Below are positions 54,430-63,394 of a stretch of DNA of 64,000 nucleotides, piece by piece. The DNA comes from Alistipes dispar (GTDB taxonomy: Bacteria > Bacteroidota > Bacteroidia > Bacteroidales > Rikenellaceae), in NCBI RefSeq assembly GCF_006542685.1, contig NZ_AP019736.1, positions 248,001 through 312,000 of the forward strand. Direction: 5' to 3'. The notes below the pieces were generated by a model. That model made no database searches. It saw nothing but the letters and a program-made list of their open reading frames with translations, and was not told the DNA's origin. Made by a program: the position numbers and the translations under genes. Each line of letters starts with the position of its first letter. Position 1 is the stretch's first letter.

Positions 54430-54454
54430 CATCTGCGGACTTTTCGTACTTTTG
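54423..54454 (+). promoter_or_regulatory. Promoter of GH31 and sulfatase genes
   Basis: CTTG (54423-54426), N20 and TACTTTTG (54447-54454), 20 bases before the ATG. The -33 element overlaps the terminator stem above. Confidence 0.55.
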
Positions 54455-54473
54455 ATTCCAAATCACGACCCGA

Positions 54474-56060
54474 ATGAAAAAACGCCTGCTTTCTTTCCTC
54501 CTGCTCGCCGCCTGCCTGTCGCCGGCCGCAGCGCAACCCCCGTTCGAAAAGACCGTAGAGCCGCTTCCCGGCGAGCGGTGGTGGGGCGGCTTCGTCGCCC
54601 TGGGAAACCGGATGCCCTATCCGGCGGAGCTCGCCGAACAGGATCTCGCGCGAATCAACTACAACAACCAGTCCGTGCCGCTGCTGCTCTCGTCCGAAGG
54701 CCGCTACGTCTGGTCCGAACACCCCTTCCGGTTCCGGATCGAGCAGGGACGGCTCCACCTCTCCTCCGACCACGAGGCACTCGAGGCCGTGCACGCCGGA
54801 AAGAGTCTCCGCGACGCCTATGCGGCCGCCTCGGCGGCCCACTTCCCTCCCTCGGGAACGATTCCCGCCGAGCTGTTCTTCTCCATGCCGCAATACAACA
54901 CCTGGATCGAGCTCATGTACGACCAGAACCAGCGCGACATCATGCGCTATGCCCGCAAGGCTGTCGAAAACGGCTTCCCGCAGGGAATCTTCATGATCGA
55001 CGACAACTGGCAGAACGACTACGGGAACTTCGACTTCAAGGCCTCGCGCTTCCCCGATCCGCGGGGCATGATCGACTCGCTGCACGCCATGGGATTCCGC
55101 GTGATGCTCTGGATCTCCCCCTACGTCTCGCCCGACTCGCCCGAATTCCGCGAACTGGAGCGGAAGGGCTACCTGCTCAAAACCCGCCGGGGCGACCCGG
55201 CGATCGTCCGATGGTGGAACGGATACAGCGCCTGCTACGACCTGACGAACCCCGAAGCGGTGGCGTACCTGCGCGGGAAACTCGAGGAGAACCGGAGCAA
55301 ATACGGAACCGACGGTTTCAAGTTCGACGGCGGGGACGTGGCCTACATGCAGGCCGAACCGTATCTCTACCACGACCCCGAAGGCGACCCGAACCGCTAC
55401 ATGCAGCGGTGGGCCGAACTGGGCGGCACGTTCGCCTGCAACGAGCTGCGTGCCTGCTGGAAACTGGGCGGACAGCCCGTCGTGCAGCGTCTGGGCGACA
55501 AGGACTACTCGTGGCGGGCCCTGCAACTGCTCATCCCCGACATGACGGCCGCAGGACTGCTGGGACACCCCTACACGTGCCCCGACATGATCGGCGGCGG
55601 ACAGTTCACCTCGTTTCTCGGGGTCGAACGGTTCGACGAGGAGCTGATCGTCCGCTCGGCGCAGGTGCACGCGCTGATGCCGATGATGCAGTTCTCCGTA
55701 GCGCCGTGGCGCATCCTCTCGCCCGAGAATGCGGCCGTCTGCGCCCGCTATGCGCAGTTGCACCGCCAATTCGGGCCCTACATCCTCTCGCTGGCGCGTC
55801 ACGCGTCGAAGACGGGCGAGCCGATCGTCCGGGCGATGGAGTACGCCTTCCCGCACGAAGGGTTCCTCGAATGCCGCGACCAGTTCATGCTGGGCGACCG
55901 CTACCTCGTGGCCCCGATGGTCACGCCGGGGACGCAGCGCGAAGTGCGGCTGCCGCGGGGCGTCTGGCGCGACGACCGGGGCGAGACATTCCGGGGACCG
56001 AAACGCATCGAAACCGACGTGCCGCTCGACCGCCTGCCCTACTACGAACGGATCCGATAA
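54474..56060 (+). CDS. GH31 family alpha-glycoside hydrolase
   Basis: 528 residues with a signal peptide (to LSPAAAQ). The TIM barrel has IDDNWQNDYGNFDF, MLWISPYVSPDSPEF, and the nucleophile Asp285 in DGFKFDGGD, the GH31 signature. Later GHPYTCPDMIGGG matches the family's metal or substrate loop. It is shorter than many GH31 enzymes because the N-terminal beta domain is minimal. The next gene, a sulfatase 12 bases on, suggests a sulfated glycan substrate in the periplasm; sulfoquinovosides are one possibility but no diagnostic residues are certain. Confidence 0.88.
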   Translation: MKKRLLSFLLLAACLSPAAAQPPFEKTVEPLPGERWWGGFVALGNRMPYPAELAEQDLARINYNNQSVPLLLSSEGRYVWSEHPFRFRIEQGRLHLSSDHEALEAVHAGKSLRDAYAAASAAHFPPSGTIPAELFFSMPQYNTWIELMYDQNQRDIMRYARKAVENGFPQGIFMIDDNWQNDYGNFDFKASRFPDPRGMIDSLHAMGFRVMLWISPYVSPDSPEFRELERKGYLLKTRRGDPAIVRWWNGYSACYDLTNPEAVAYLRGKLEENRSKYGTDGFKFDGGDVAYMQAEPYLYHDPEGDPNRYMQRWAELGGTFACNELRACWKLGGQPVVQRLGDKDYSWRALQLLIPDMTAAGLLGHPYTCPDMIGGGQFTSFLGVERFDEELIVRSAQVHALMPMMQFSVAPWRILSPENAAVCARYAQLHRQFGPYILSLARHASKTGEPIVRAMEYAFPHEGFLECRDQFMLGDRYLVAPMVTPGTQREVRLPRGVWRDDRGETFRGPKRIETDVPLDRLPYYERIR

Positions 56061-56072
56061 ACGACTGCATAC

Positions 56073-57410
56073 ATGGACAACAGACACCTCTTCCTGAGCG
56101 CCGGCGGCCTGCTGCTGGCAGGCACGGCCCCGGCGGCCCGCCCCGCGAAACCCAACGTCATCATCATCTACACGGACGACCACGGCACGCTGGACATGGG
56201 CTGCTTCGGCGCGGCGGACCTCCGCACGCCCCACATGGACTCGCTGGCGGCCAGCGGCGTGCGGTTCACCCAGTTCTACGCCGCACCCGTCAGCTCGGCC
56301 TCCCGCGCGAGTCTGCTGACCGGGCAGTTCACCCGACGCGCCGGACTTACGGGCAACGCCGGCTACACGGGGCTGCCGCTCGGCAAGGAGACGCTCGCCG
56401 AGCGGATGCGCGACAACGGCTACCGCACGGCCTGCATTGGCAAATGGCATCTGGGATCGTGGAAGGAGTACGCCCCCAACAGCCGGGGATTCGACTATTT
56501 CTGGGGCTTCCTGGGAGGCTGCATCGACAGCTACTCGCACTTCTATTACTGGGGCGGCCCGAACCGGCACGACCTCTGGCGCAACGGAGAGGAGATTCAC
56601 GAAGAAGGGAAGTTCTTCGCCGCCGAGACGCTGCGCGAAGCCGAAGAGTTCATCCTGCGGGACGGAGACGACCGGCCCTTCTTCCTCTACTGGGCCGTCA
56701 ATATACCCCACTATCCGTTGCAGCCGGCGAAGAAATGGCTGGACCACTACGCCGACCTGCCCGCCCCGCGGCGCATGTACGCGGCCTTCGTCTCCACGTT
56801 CGACGACTACCTGGGCCGGCTGCGCGCATTCCTGCGCGAACGGGGACTGGAAGAGAACACCCTCGTCATCCTCCAGTCGGACAACGGCCACAGCACCGAA
56901 GTCCGCACCTTCGGCGGAGGCGGTTACTGCGGCGACTACCGGGGCGGCAAGTTCTCGCTCTTCGAGGGCGGCATCCGCGTACCGGCCATCGTCTCCTGGC
57001 CCGGACATCTGCCGCAAGGCGAGACGCGCGACCAGACGGCCATGAACATCGACTGGTTCCCGACGATTCTGGAGCTGTGCGGGCTGGATGCCTCGGGAAT
57101 CGACGTGGACGGCCGGAGCCTCGTACCGCTGCTTCGGGACGCCTCGGAAAAGTCTCCGCACGACGTGCTGCACTTCGATTTCGAACGGCAGTGGGCCGTG
57201 CGGCAGGGCGACTGGAAACTGCTCTGCAATGCGATCGACGTACGGCCGGACGACCGGAACGAAACGCTCGAAGGGCTGTATCTCACCAACCTCGGAATCG
57301 ACCCCACGGAGTCGGAGAACCTGCTCGGCGAATACCCCGAAAAGGCGCAGGAGCTGCTGAAGCTCCGCGAAGCCTACGTCGCCTCGCTGGAGGAAAACGA
57401 CCGGCGGTAG
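56073..57410 (+). CDS. Ser-type S1 sulfatase
   Basis: 445 residues. The alkaline-phosphatase-like fold has NVIIIYTDDHGTLDMGCFG metal ligands (Asp pair) and the maturation motif S74-x-A-S-R in APVSSASRASLLTGQ, where Ser74 would be oxidised to formylglycine by an anaerobic sulfatase-maturating radical SAM enzyme. IGKWHLGS and QSDNGHSTE complete the active site. A hydrophobic N-terminus (to about 20) suggests export. It forms an operon with GH31 and probably removes sulfate from the same glycan. Confidence 0.92.
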   Translation: MDNRHLFLSAGGLLLAGTAPAARPAKPNVIIIYTDDHGTLDMGCFGAADLRTPHMDSLAASGVRFTQFYAAPVSSASRASLLTGQFTRRAGLTGNAGYTGLPLGKETLAERMRDNGYRTACIGKWHLGSWKEYAPNSRGFDYFWGFLGGCIDSYSHFYYWGGPNRHDLWRNGEEIHEEGKFFAAETLREAEEFILRDGDDRPFFLYWAVNIPHYPLQPAKKWLDHYADLPAPRRMYAAFVSTFDDYLGRLRAFLRERGLEENTLVILQSDNGHSTEVRTFGGGGYCGDYRGGKFSLFEGGIRVPAIVSWPGHLPQGETRDQTAMNIDWFPTILELCGLDASGIDVDGRSLVPLLRDASEKSPHDVLHFDFERQWAVRQGDWKLLCNAIDVRPDDRNETLEGLYLTNLGIDPTESENLLGEYPEKAQELLKLREAYVASLEENDRR

Positions 57411-57431
57411 CAGGCCGTTCCGGCTGAAAAG

Positions 57432-57464
57432 CATCGCCCCTGCCGCGTTGCGGCAGGGGCGATG
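57432..57464. terminator. Hairpin terminator between sulfatase and DUF1080 genes
   Basis: CATCGCCCCTGCCGC pairs with GCGGCAGGGGCGATG (15 bp) around GTT. It separates convergent genes. Confidence 0.75.
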
Positions 57465-57514
57465 ACATAAGGAAAAGGACGGAACGGCCTCCCCGCAGGA
57501 GCGCCGCCCCGGAA

Positions 57515-58135
57515 TCACTCGACCTCCGTCAGATAGATGTTGCGGAACTCCAGCGGACCGCCCTCGCTTTGCAGGGCGATGTAGCCCCGGGTGTTCACCC
57601 CGCTGCACTCGTTCTGCAACACGCCGTTGACATAGACCGTGATGCGGTCGCCCTTGCAGATCACTTCGGCCTCGTTCCATTCGCCGGCGGGTTTCTCCGA
57701 AGCGCCGCCCACGCGTTTTTTGACCGGAACGCCGCCCTCCGGCGATTCGACCCCGGCCATCGTGGCGCCGCCCAATCCCAGCAGATCTCCGGCATTCCCG
57801 GACTCCAGCTGGCACTCGATCAGCGAAGGCCAAAGTTCGTCGCCCTCCTGGATGCGCTGGAACAGCCCGCTGTTCGAGGGCTTCCCGATCCAGCGCCACT
57901 CGGCGTGCAGGCGGTAGTCGCCGTACTGCTCGGCCGTGCGCAGGAACCCGAAAGGCTGTCCCGCCACGCGGATGCAGCCGTCCTGCACGGTGAAGACCTC
58001 CGCCGCAGCGGGGCCGCCGGCCGTGACGCAGACCCATCCCGTGAGGTCGCGGCCGTTGAAAAGTTCGGTTTTCGCGTCTCCGCCGCAGGACACCGCCCCG
58101 ACGGCCAACGCCAGCAAAAGGATTTTGCACTTCAT
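57515..58135 (-). CDS. DUF1080/3-keto-disaccharide hydrolase-like lipoprotein
   Basis: 206 residues from the ATG at 58135 (an ATG at 58141 adds two). Lipobox AVSC. The LamG-like jelly-roll domain has ELFNGRDLTGW at the start, EWRWIGKPSNSGLFQRI, ECQLESGNAGDL, WNEAEVICKGDRITVYVNGV and GYIALQSEGGPLEFRNIYL, all hallmarks of DUF1080. Some members hydrolyse 3-keto-glycosides; the active residues here are not certain. It stands alone, 41 bases downstream of the MmcQ gene. Confidence 0.9.
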   Translation of the reverse strand: MKCKILLLALAVGAVSCGGDAKTELFNGRDLTGWVCVTAGGPAAAEVFTVQDGCIRVAGQPFGFLRTAEQYGDYRLHAEWRWIGKPSNSGLFQRIQEGDELWPSLIECQLESGNAGDLLGLGGATMAGVESPEGGVPVKKRVGGASEKPAGEWNEAEVICKGDRITVYVNGVLQNECSGVNTRGYIALQSEGGPLEFRNIYLTEVE

Positions 58136-58176
58136 ACGCATCTGTTATTTTTTGGTTCGGAAAACAATCGCGGGAA

Positions 58177-58563
58177 TCATTCGGGCAGTCCGAGCTCGCC
58201 GATACGGGCGAGAATCTCCTCGCGGCGGGCCCGCGGCGTCACATTCCGCCGCACGACCAGCAGGTAGGAGTTGCGTATCTGCGCGCGGATGAAGGCATCG
58301 GGCAGGTCGCCCGTCGTGCGCACGTCGTTCCACAGACGCTTGTTCGTATGCCAGGCGGGCGTCACCTCGTCCGGATAGCGCTCGCGCAGCAGCAGCGCCT
58401 CTTCGGGATCGCACTTGAGGGCGATCCGCTCGAATCCGACCATGTCGGCGAAGGCGTACATCCGGCCGCCGACCTTATAGACGAGCGTCGTCTCGTCGAA
58501 GGGCGTGCACTCCTCGGTGAAGGGCAGCGAAAGACAGTAGTCGCGAAAAGCCAGAACATCCAT
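58177..58563 (-). CDS. MmcQ/YjbR family protein
   Basis: 128 residues from the ATG at 58563. The CyaY-like fold has MDVLAFRDYCLSLPFTEECTPF at the start, VYKVGGRMYAFADM, ALKCDPEEALLLRERYP, PAWHTNKRLWNDV and DLPDAFIRAQIRNSYLLVV, the YjbR signature. Often described as DNA-binding, but no enzyme role is known. It probably shares transcription with the DUF1080 gene. Confidence 0.92.
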   Translation of the reverse strand: MDVLAFRDYCLSLPFTEECTPFDETTLVYKVGGRMYAFADMVGFERIALKCDPEEALLLRERYPDEVTPAWHTNKRLWNDVRTTGDLPDAFIRAQIRNSYLLVVRRNVTPRARREEILARIGELGLPE

Positions 58564-58655
58564 AACCGGTCGTGTTGTGCGGTAACAAATATACGCAATA
58601 TTTTTGGCACACGGATTGCGATCCGGGGAATAATGAACCAACATCAATTCGGAAT

Positions 58656-59237
58656 ATGAAAAAGATTCTCCTTTGTGTATCCCTGCTGGCGGTATTCGCC
58701 GCAGGTTTCGCCGGCTGCTCGCAGCGCCGGGAATGGAACCGCGAAGAGCGCAAGGCCATGCGCGACGCCCTGCGCAGCTACCGGCAGATGATCTACCTCG
58801 ACGACCTGACCGATTCGGAGTTCGTCCTCTTCTCGGACGGGGTGGTCGGAGAGCTGGAAAACGCCTATCCGGTGTACACCACCTTCATCCAGATGCCGGG
58901 CGTGAACGACACCGTGGACATGTTCGTCGTCACGACGATCGTCGAAGAGCTCGATGCCGACGCGCACAACATGCGCCATATTTTCCCCTACGACTACCTC
59001 GTGGGGCAGGGCGTGCTCCCGGCCGGACTGGACCGCAGCCAGCAGAAAGCCTTCTACACCTGCCTGGCAGGCAAGGTGAACGCGACCTACTCCACGATGG
59101 AGCAGTTCTTCAACGCCGTGCTGGCCGACACGACCGACCTTTCGCAACTGCGCCGGCTGGAGGGACAGTGCGCCGACGAGCTGTTCGACTGGACGGTGAC
59201 GGAGATCGACGTCATCGAAAGCGTCCCGGCCCGATAG
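58656..59237 (+). CDS. Small lipoprotein of unknown function
   Basis: 193 residues from the ATG at 58656 (MKKILLCVSLLAVFAAGFAGC), with the lipid Cys at 21. The mature part is helical and acidic, with SYRQMIYLDDLTDSEFVLF, NMRHIFPYDYLVGQGVLPAG and ADELFDWTVTEID. I recognise no family. It is monocistronic, followed by a strong hairpin. Confidence 0.78.
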   Translation: MKKILLCVSLLAVFAAGFAGCSQRREWNREERKAMRDALRSYRQMIYLDDLTDSEFVLFSDGVVGELENAYPVYTTFIQMPGVNDTVDMFVVTTIVEELDADAHNMRHIFPYDYLVGQGVLPAGLDRSQQKAFYTCLAGKVNATYSTMEQFFNAVLADTTDLSQLRRLEGQCADELFDWTVTEIDVIESVPAR

Positions 59238-59258
59238 CCGCCGGAAGGAATACGGAAA

Positions 59259-59292
59259 ACCGGGGCGTGCCGAACATTCGGCGCGCCCCGGT
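59259..59292. terminator. Long hairpin terminator
   Basis: ACCGGGGCGTGCCGAA pairs with TTCGGCGCGCCCCGGT (16 bp, one T:G pair) around a 2-base loop, between convergent genes. Confidence 0.75.
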
Positions 59293-59337
59293 CGTTCGCG
59301 GTCTCTCCCCGCGCATCGTCCCGGAATGCCCGGACCC

Positions 59338-60345
59338 TCACCCGGCCTTGCGGGCGGAGTCCTCCGCCGGGACGTGCTGTTCGTAGAACTCCTTCGCCAC
59401 GACGATCCGGATCGCCTTGTGGAGAATCGAAAATTCGAGCGGCGTATGGCCCAGCGGCTCGCCGTCCACCTCGACGCCCACTTCGGGCGACGACTCGATG
59501 CGGATGCGGCTGCCGCGCTCCTGCAAGATATGCCGGATGCGGTAGATGCCGCCGTTGAACAGGTAGTGGAACCGGAAAAGCAGATGCCAGAAATGCACGG
59601 GGCGGATCAGCGACAGGTCGAGCATCCCGTCGTCGGCCACCGCCTCGGGAAGCTGCTGCAGGCCGCCGCCGTTGAACTTGCAGATGCCGACGGCCGCCGA
59701 AAGCAGCAGGTTGTTGTAAACCAGCCGCCCGTCCACCCACACCTTGACGCCCGTGGACTTGTAGCGGAAGAAGTTGCGCACCAGACACCACGTATAGCGC
59801 CAGCGGCTCTTGCGGCCCTTCTTCTTCAGGTGCGAGAGCTTCCGCACCACATGGGCGTCGAAGCCCGCGCCGGCCACGTTGGCCATGTAGCGGTTCTGCC
59901 GGTAGTGCGCCTCCTCGTAGGAGACCACCCCGACATCCTGCAGGAAGGAGCAGCCTTCGCTGATGGCCTGCACGGCGTGCCGGTAGCGGTTCGAAATGCC
60001 GAACGTGCGTACCCAGTCGTTGCCCGTGCCCACGGCCACCACGGCCAGCAGCACCTCGTCGGGACGCACCTCCTGCTGGATGAACAGCCCGTTCACCACC
60101 TCGTGCAGCGTGCCGTCGCCTCCGACGACGATGATGTGGCGGTATCCCTCGCGGACGGCCGTCACGGTCAGCTCCGTGGCGTGGAACTTGTGCTCCGTGA
60201 AGACCGGTTCGCAACGGATGTGCGCATCGCGCAGGTGCTTCGAAATCTGCGGAAAGTGGTCCAGCCCGCGGCCGCCTCCGGCCACGGGATTGACGATGAC
60301 GAACCACTTGGCGCCGGAGTGCGGCCCGCTACTTTTCGGGAACAT
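59338..60345 (-). CDS. Diacylglycerol/lipid kinase (DagK/YegS family)
   Basis: 335 residues. The DAGK catalytic domain has VIVNPVAGGGRGLD, the nucleotide motif VVGGDGTLHEVVNG and VAVGTGNDWVRTF. The second domain includes ANVAGAGFDAHVV and DDGMLDLSLIRP, then VEVDGEPLGHTP. It phosphorylates diacylglycerol or a related lipid for phospholipid recycling. The start lies within the last codons of pepD (17 bases of overlap). Confidence 0.92.
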   Translation of the reverse strand: MFPKSSGPHSGAKWFVIVNPVAGGGRGLDHFPQISKHLRDAHIRCEPVFTEHKFHATELTVTAVREGYRHIIVVGGDGTLHEVVNGLFIQQEVRPDEVLLAVVAVGTGNDWVRTFGISNRYRHAVQAISEGCSFLQDVGVVSYEEAHYRQNRYMANVAGAGFDAHVVRKLSHLKKKGRKSRWRYTWCLVRNFFRYKSTGVKVWVDGRLVYNNLLLSAAVGICKFNGGGLQQLPEAVADDGMLDLSLIRPVHFWHLLFRFHYLFNGGIYRIRHILQERGSRIRIESSPEVGVEVDGEPLGHTPLEFSILHKAIRIVVAKEFYEQHVPAEDSARKAG

Positions 60346-61786
60346 TGCGCAGCGTGTGAACCAGGAAGTCGTAGAATTTCCCGACCGAGGCGATCTCCAC
60401 CTTCTCGTCGGGCGAGTGGGGATAGCGGATCGTCGGGCCGAACGAAATCATGTCCAGACCGGGGTACTTGCCGCCGATGATGCCGCATTCGAGTCCGGCG
60501 TGGATCGCCGTCACGGCGGGCTTGCGGCCGTAGAGCGCCTCGTAGGAGGCGGTCATGGCCTTCAGGATCGGCGATTTCATGTCGGGATTCCAGCCGTCGT
60601 AGGCCCCCGTCAGCTCCGTCTCGCCTCCGGCCAGCGCGAAGACCGCGGCGATGGCCTCGCCCAGCGCCTCCTTCTCCGAACGCACCGAACTGCGCAGCAG
60701 GCACTGCATCTTCACCGTCGAGCCGTCCGAGACCACGCGCGCCAGGTTGCCCGACGTCTGCACCAGCCCGGGCATCGAGAGCGACATGCGCTGCACGCCG
60801 TCGGGACACCCCGCGACCGCGCGGATCACCTTCACGGCCACGTCGCGCGGCAGCATTCCGGCGGGCCTGGCACACTTCCCGACCGTGACCGAAATGTTCT
60901 CCTCGATCCCTTCGAACTCCTCCCGCACGGTCTTTTCGTACGCGGCGACCGCCCCGGCGAAAGCGTCGTAATCCGCCTCGGGGAGCAGCACAACGGCTTC
61001 GGCCTCGCGCGGAATGGCGTTGCGCAGTCCGCCGCCGTCCACCGAGCAGAGCAGCAGGGGGCAGGGCGCGGCATTGAGCAGCCGGAACAGCAGTTTGTTG
61101 GCATTGGCGCGCTGGCAGACGATCTGAATGCCCGAATGGCCGCCCTTGAGGCCCCTGACGGAGATCTTCGCGGCGACGTAGCCCGCGGCGGGCGTCGGCT
61201 CCTCCGCATAGCGGAACGTCGTGTTCGCGTCGAGCCCGCCGGCACAGCCCACGTACAGCTCGCCCTCCTCCTCGGAATCGAGGTTGAGCAGGATTTCGCC
61301 CTGCAACACCCCGGGCCGCAGCCCGAAGGCGCCGTCCATGCCGGTCTCCTCGGTGGCCGTGAAGAGCGCCTCCAACGGCCCGTGCGCGAGCGTGTCGTCC
61401 TCCAGCACGGCCAGGATCGAAGCCACGCCGATGCCGTTGTCGGCCCCGAGCGTCGTGCCGTCGGCCGTGACCCATCCGCCGTCCGCATAGGCGTCGATCG
61501 GGTCTTTCTCGAAATCGAACGTCTTGTCGTTGTTTTTCTGCGGAACCATGTCGAGGTGCGCCTGCAGGATGACGCCCTTGCGGTTCTCCATTCCCTTCGA
61601 GGCGGGTTTGCGGACATAGACGTTGTGCGCCTCGTCCTCACGGGCCTCGAGGCCGAGCCCCCGGGCGAACTCCAGCACGTAGCGGCGGATGGCCTCCTCG
61701 TGATGCGACGGGCGCGGGATGCGGACGATCTCCGCGAAATGTTTCCAGACGAGCGCCGGTTCGAGCGCTGCAAGATTTCTGTCCAT
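60329..61786 (-). CDS. pepD: Cytosolic aminoacyl-histidine dipeptidase, PepD family
   Basis: 485 residues of the M20 family. Zinc ligands and catalytic residues are seen in LQAHLDMVPQ (His, Asp), LGADNGIGVA (Asp), ATEETGMDGAFGL (catalytic Glu and ligand) and HAGLECG near the C-terminus (His). A lid or dimerisation domain lies around residues 205-370. It cleaves dipeptides such as Xaa-His. phoH starts 3 bases upstream of it in the operon. Confidence 0.94.
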   Translation of the reverse strand: MDRNLAALEPALVWKHFAEIVRIPRPSHHEEAIRRYVLEFARGLGLEAREDEAHNVYVRKPASKGMENRKGVILQAHLDMVPQKNNDKTFDFEKDPIDAYADGGWVTADGTTLGADNGIGVASILAVLEDDTLAHGPLEALFTATEETGMDGAFGLRPGVLQGEILLNLDSEEEGELYVGCAGGLDANTTFRYAEEPTPAAGYVAAKISVRGLKGGHSGIQIVCQRANANKLLFRLLNAAPCPLLLCSVDGGGLRNAIPREAEAVVLLPEADYDAFAGAVAAYEKTVREEFEGIEENISVTVGKCARPAGMLPRDVAVKVIRAVAGCPDGVQRMSLSMPGLVQTSGNLARVVSDGSTVKMQCLLRSSVRSEKEALGEAIAAVFALAGGETELTGAYDGWNPDMKSPILKAMTASYEALYGRKPAVTAIHAGLECGIIGGKYPGLDMISFGPTIRYPHSPDEKVEIASVGKFYDFLVHTLRNVPEK

Positions 61787-61789
61787 GAC

Positions 61790-62797
61790 TTATTCGTTTT
61801 TGGTTTCCGTATTTTCCGTATCCGATTCTCCGGATTCCGCCGGCCCCGCGCCGGCGTGCCGGTCGAAGGCTTCGACGATGTGCTTGACGAGCGGATGGCG
61901 CACGATGTCGCGCTTGTCGAACTCGACGATGCCGATGCCCTCCACGCGGCGCAGGATCTCCATCGCGCGCACCAGTCCGCTGTCGCTCCTGCGCGGCAGG
62001 TCAATCTGCGTCACGTCGCCCGTGACGATGAAACGCGCGTTGCGCCCCATGCGCGTCAGGAACATCTTGATCTGCGCGAGCGTGGTGTTCTGCGCCTCGT
62101 CCAGAATGACGAAGGCGTTGTCGAGCGTCCGCCCGCGCATGTAGGCCAGCGGTGCGATCTGCACGGTTCCCTCTTCGAGGAACTTCTGGAGCTTCGCGGG
62201 CGGGATCATGTCGTTGAGCGCGTCGTAGAGCGGCTGCAGGTAGGGGTCCAGCTTCTCCTTCATGTCGCCGGGCAGGAAGCCCAGCTTCTCGCCCGCCTCG
62301 ACGGCCGGGCGCGTCAGGATGATGCGCCGCACCTGTTTCTCCTTCAGGGCCCGGACGGCCAGCGCGATGGCCGTATAGGTCTTGCCCGACCCGGCCGGGC
62401 CGACGGCGAAGAGCAGGTCGCACTTGTCGTAGAGCCCCACCAGCCACTGCTGGTTCACCGTGCGGGCGCGGACGATATTGCCGTTGTTGCCGTACACGAT
62501 CACGTCCTTGTCCGCGGGGGCGTCCGCCGCCCCGAAGCCCCCCGCGAAACACTGGTCGATGACCTGCGGGGAGATGTGCCCGTACTTGAGGTAATAGGCC
62601 GCCAGCCCCTCCATGCGGGCGGCGAACCGGCGCGTCTCCGCCTCGGGGCCGAGCACCTTGAGCGACTGTCCGCGCGCCACGATCTTCAATGCGGGGTGCA
62701 GCGCCTTGATCTGTTCCAGATAGACGTTCTGCGCCCCGTACAGTTCGCGGGGATCGACCCCTTCGACGGCGATTTCCCGTCCGAGCGTCTCCGTCAT
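61790..62797 (-). CDS. PhoH-like ATPase
   Basis: 335 residues. Walker A is GPAGSGKTYTAIA (near 133-140), Walker B is FVILDEAQNTT, and the N-terminal KH-like part (about 1-75) places it in the PhoL (YbeZ) branch, which is linked to ribosome and RNA maturation together with YbeY. The C-terminal 20 residues are acidic and disordered. It lies between the barrel gene and pepD in a tight minus-strand run. Confidence 0.92.
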   Translation of the reverse strand: MTETLGREIAVEGVDPRELYGAQNVYLEQIKALHPALKIVARGQSLKVLGPEAETRRFAARMEGLAAYYLKYGHISPQVIDQCFAGGFGAADAPADKDVIVYGNNGNIVRARTVNQQWLVGLYDKCDLLFAVGPAGSGKTYTAIALAVRALKEKQVRRIILTRPAVEAGEKLGFLPGDMKEKLDPYLQPLYDALNDMIPPAKLQKFLEEGTVQIAPLAYMRGRTLDNAFVILDEAQNTTLAQIKMFLTRMGRNARFIVTGDVTQIDLPRRSDSGLVRAMEILRRVEGIGIVEFDKRDIVRHPLVKHIVEAFDRHAGAGPAESGESDTENTETKNE

Positions 62798-62800
62798 AGG

Positions 62801-63394
62801 CTAAAACAGATAACCGAAACTCAGTGCGACGTTGTACGAGCGGAGCTTGTCGAGCTGCTGGCCGTCGGGCAGCACGACGTCGTGCTTGGCCCGGAACTGG
62901 CCGTTGTAGCGCAGATCGACGAGCAGGTGGCGCATCAGCACCACGCCGGCCCCGACCGTGAACGAGACCGTGGGACGCACACGCCCGAAATCGAGCAGGT
63001 CGCGCCCCGACTTCTGCTTGCTGTCGTTCATCACCGTAAAGACCGGTCCGGTGTAGATGCGCACGGGATGGAGCAGCCGCAGCGACAGCAGCACCGGCAC
63101 GTCGATCGAATTGGACTTGAGGTTCACCTCCTCGCCCCCCTCGGGCCGGATGCGCATGCCCTGGCGGACATAGAGAATCTGCGGCTCGACGGCGAAGGCG
63201 CCCAGATTCACGGCCGTCACGATGCCGGCCTGCCAGCCGCATTTGTTCCTGATGTCCGTCCGGTCCATGTCGGTCGTATAATCGGGAATGCTGATGCCTC
63301 CGATCACGCCCCATTCCACCCGCGTGCGGGGCCGCTGCGCCGCCGCGCTCCATGCGGCGGCTGCAAGCAGCAGGGTCAGTACGATTTTTTTCAT
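62801..63394 (-). CDS. PorT-like small outer-membrane barrel
   Basis: 197 residues from the ATG at 63394. The signal peptide (MKKIVLTLLLAAAAWSAAAQ) is followed by a small 8-strand barrel with GGISIPDYT, ILYVRQGMRIR, VLLSLRLLHPVRIYTGPVFTVM and a terminal SFGYLF. This fits the PorT/OmpW-like barrels of Bacteroidota. The start overlaps the MFS stop by 4 bases (ATGA), so translation is coupled. Confidence 0.85.
   Translation of the reverse strand: MKKIVLTLLLAAAAWSAAAQRPRTRVEWGVIGGISIPDYTTDMDRTDIRNKCGWQAGIVTAVNLGAFAVEPQILYVRQGMRIRPEGGEEVNLKSNSIDVPVLLSLRLLHPVRIYTGPVFTVMNDSKQKSGRDLLDFGRVRPTVSFTVGAGVVLMRHLLVDLRYNGQFRAKHDVVLPDGQQLDKLRSYNVALSFGYLF

Noticed and set aside
54429..58130. 1233-residue minus-strand frame, and similar very long frames at 7355-10438, 10771-13368, 51320-53713 and 59996-63442
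   Set aside because: All lie opposite recognised genes, show Arg/Gly/Val-rich composition with no family motifs, and arise from codon bias of the real strand.
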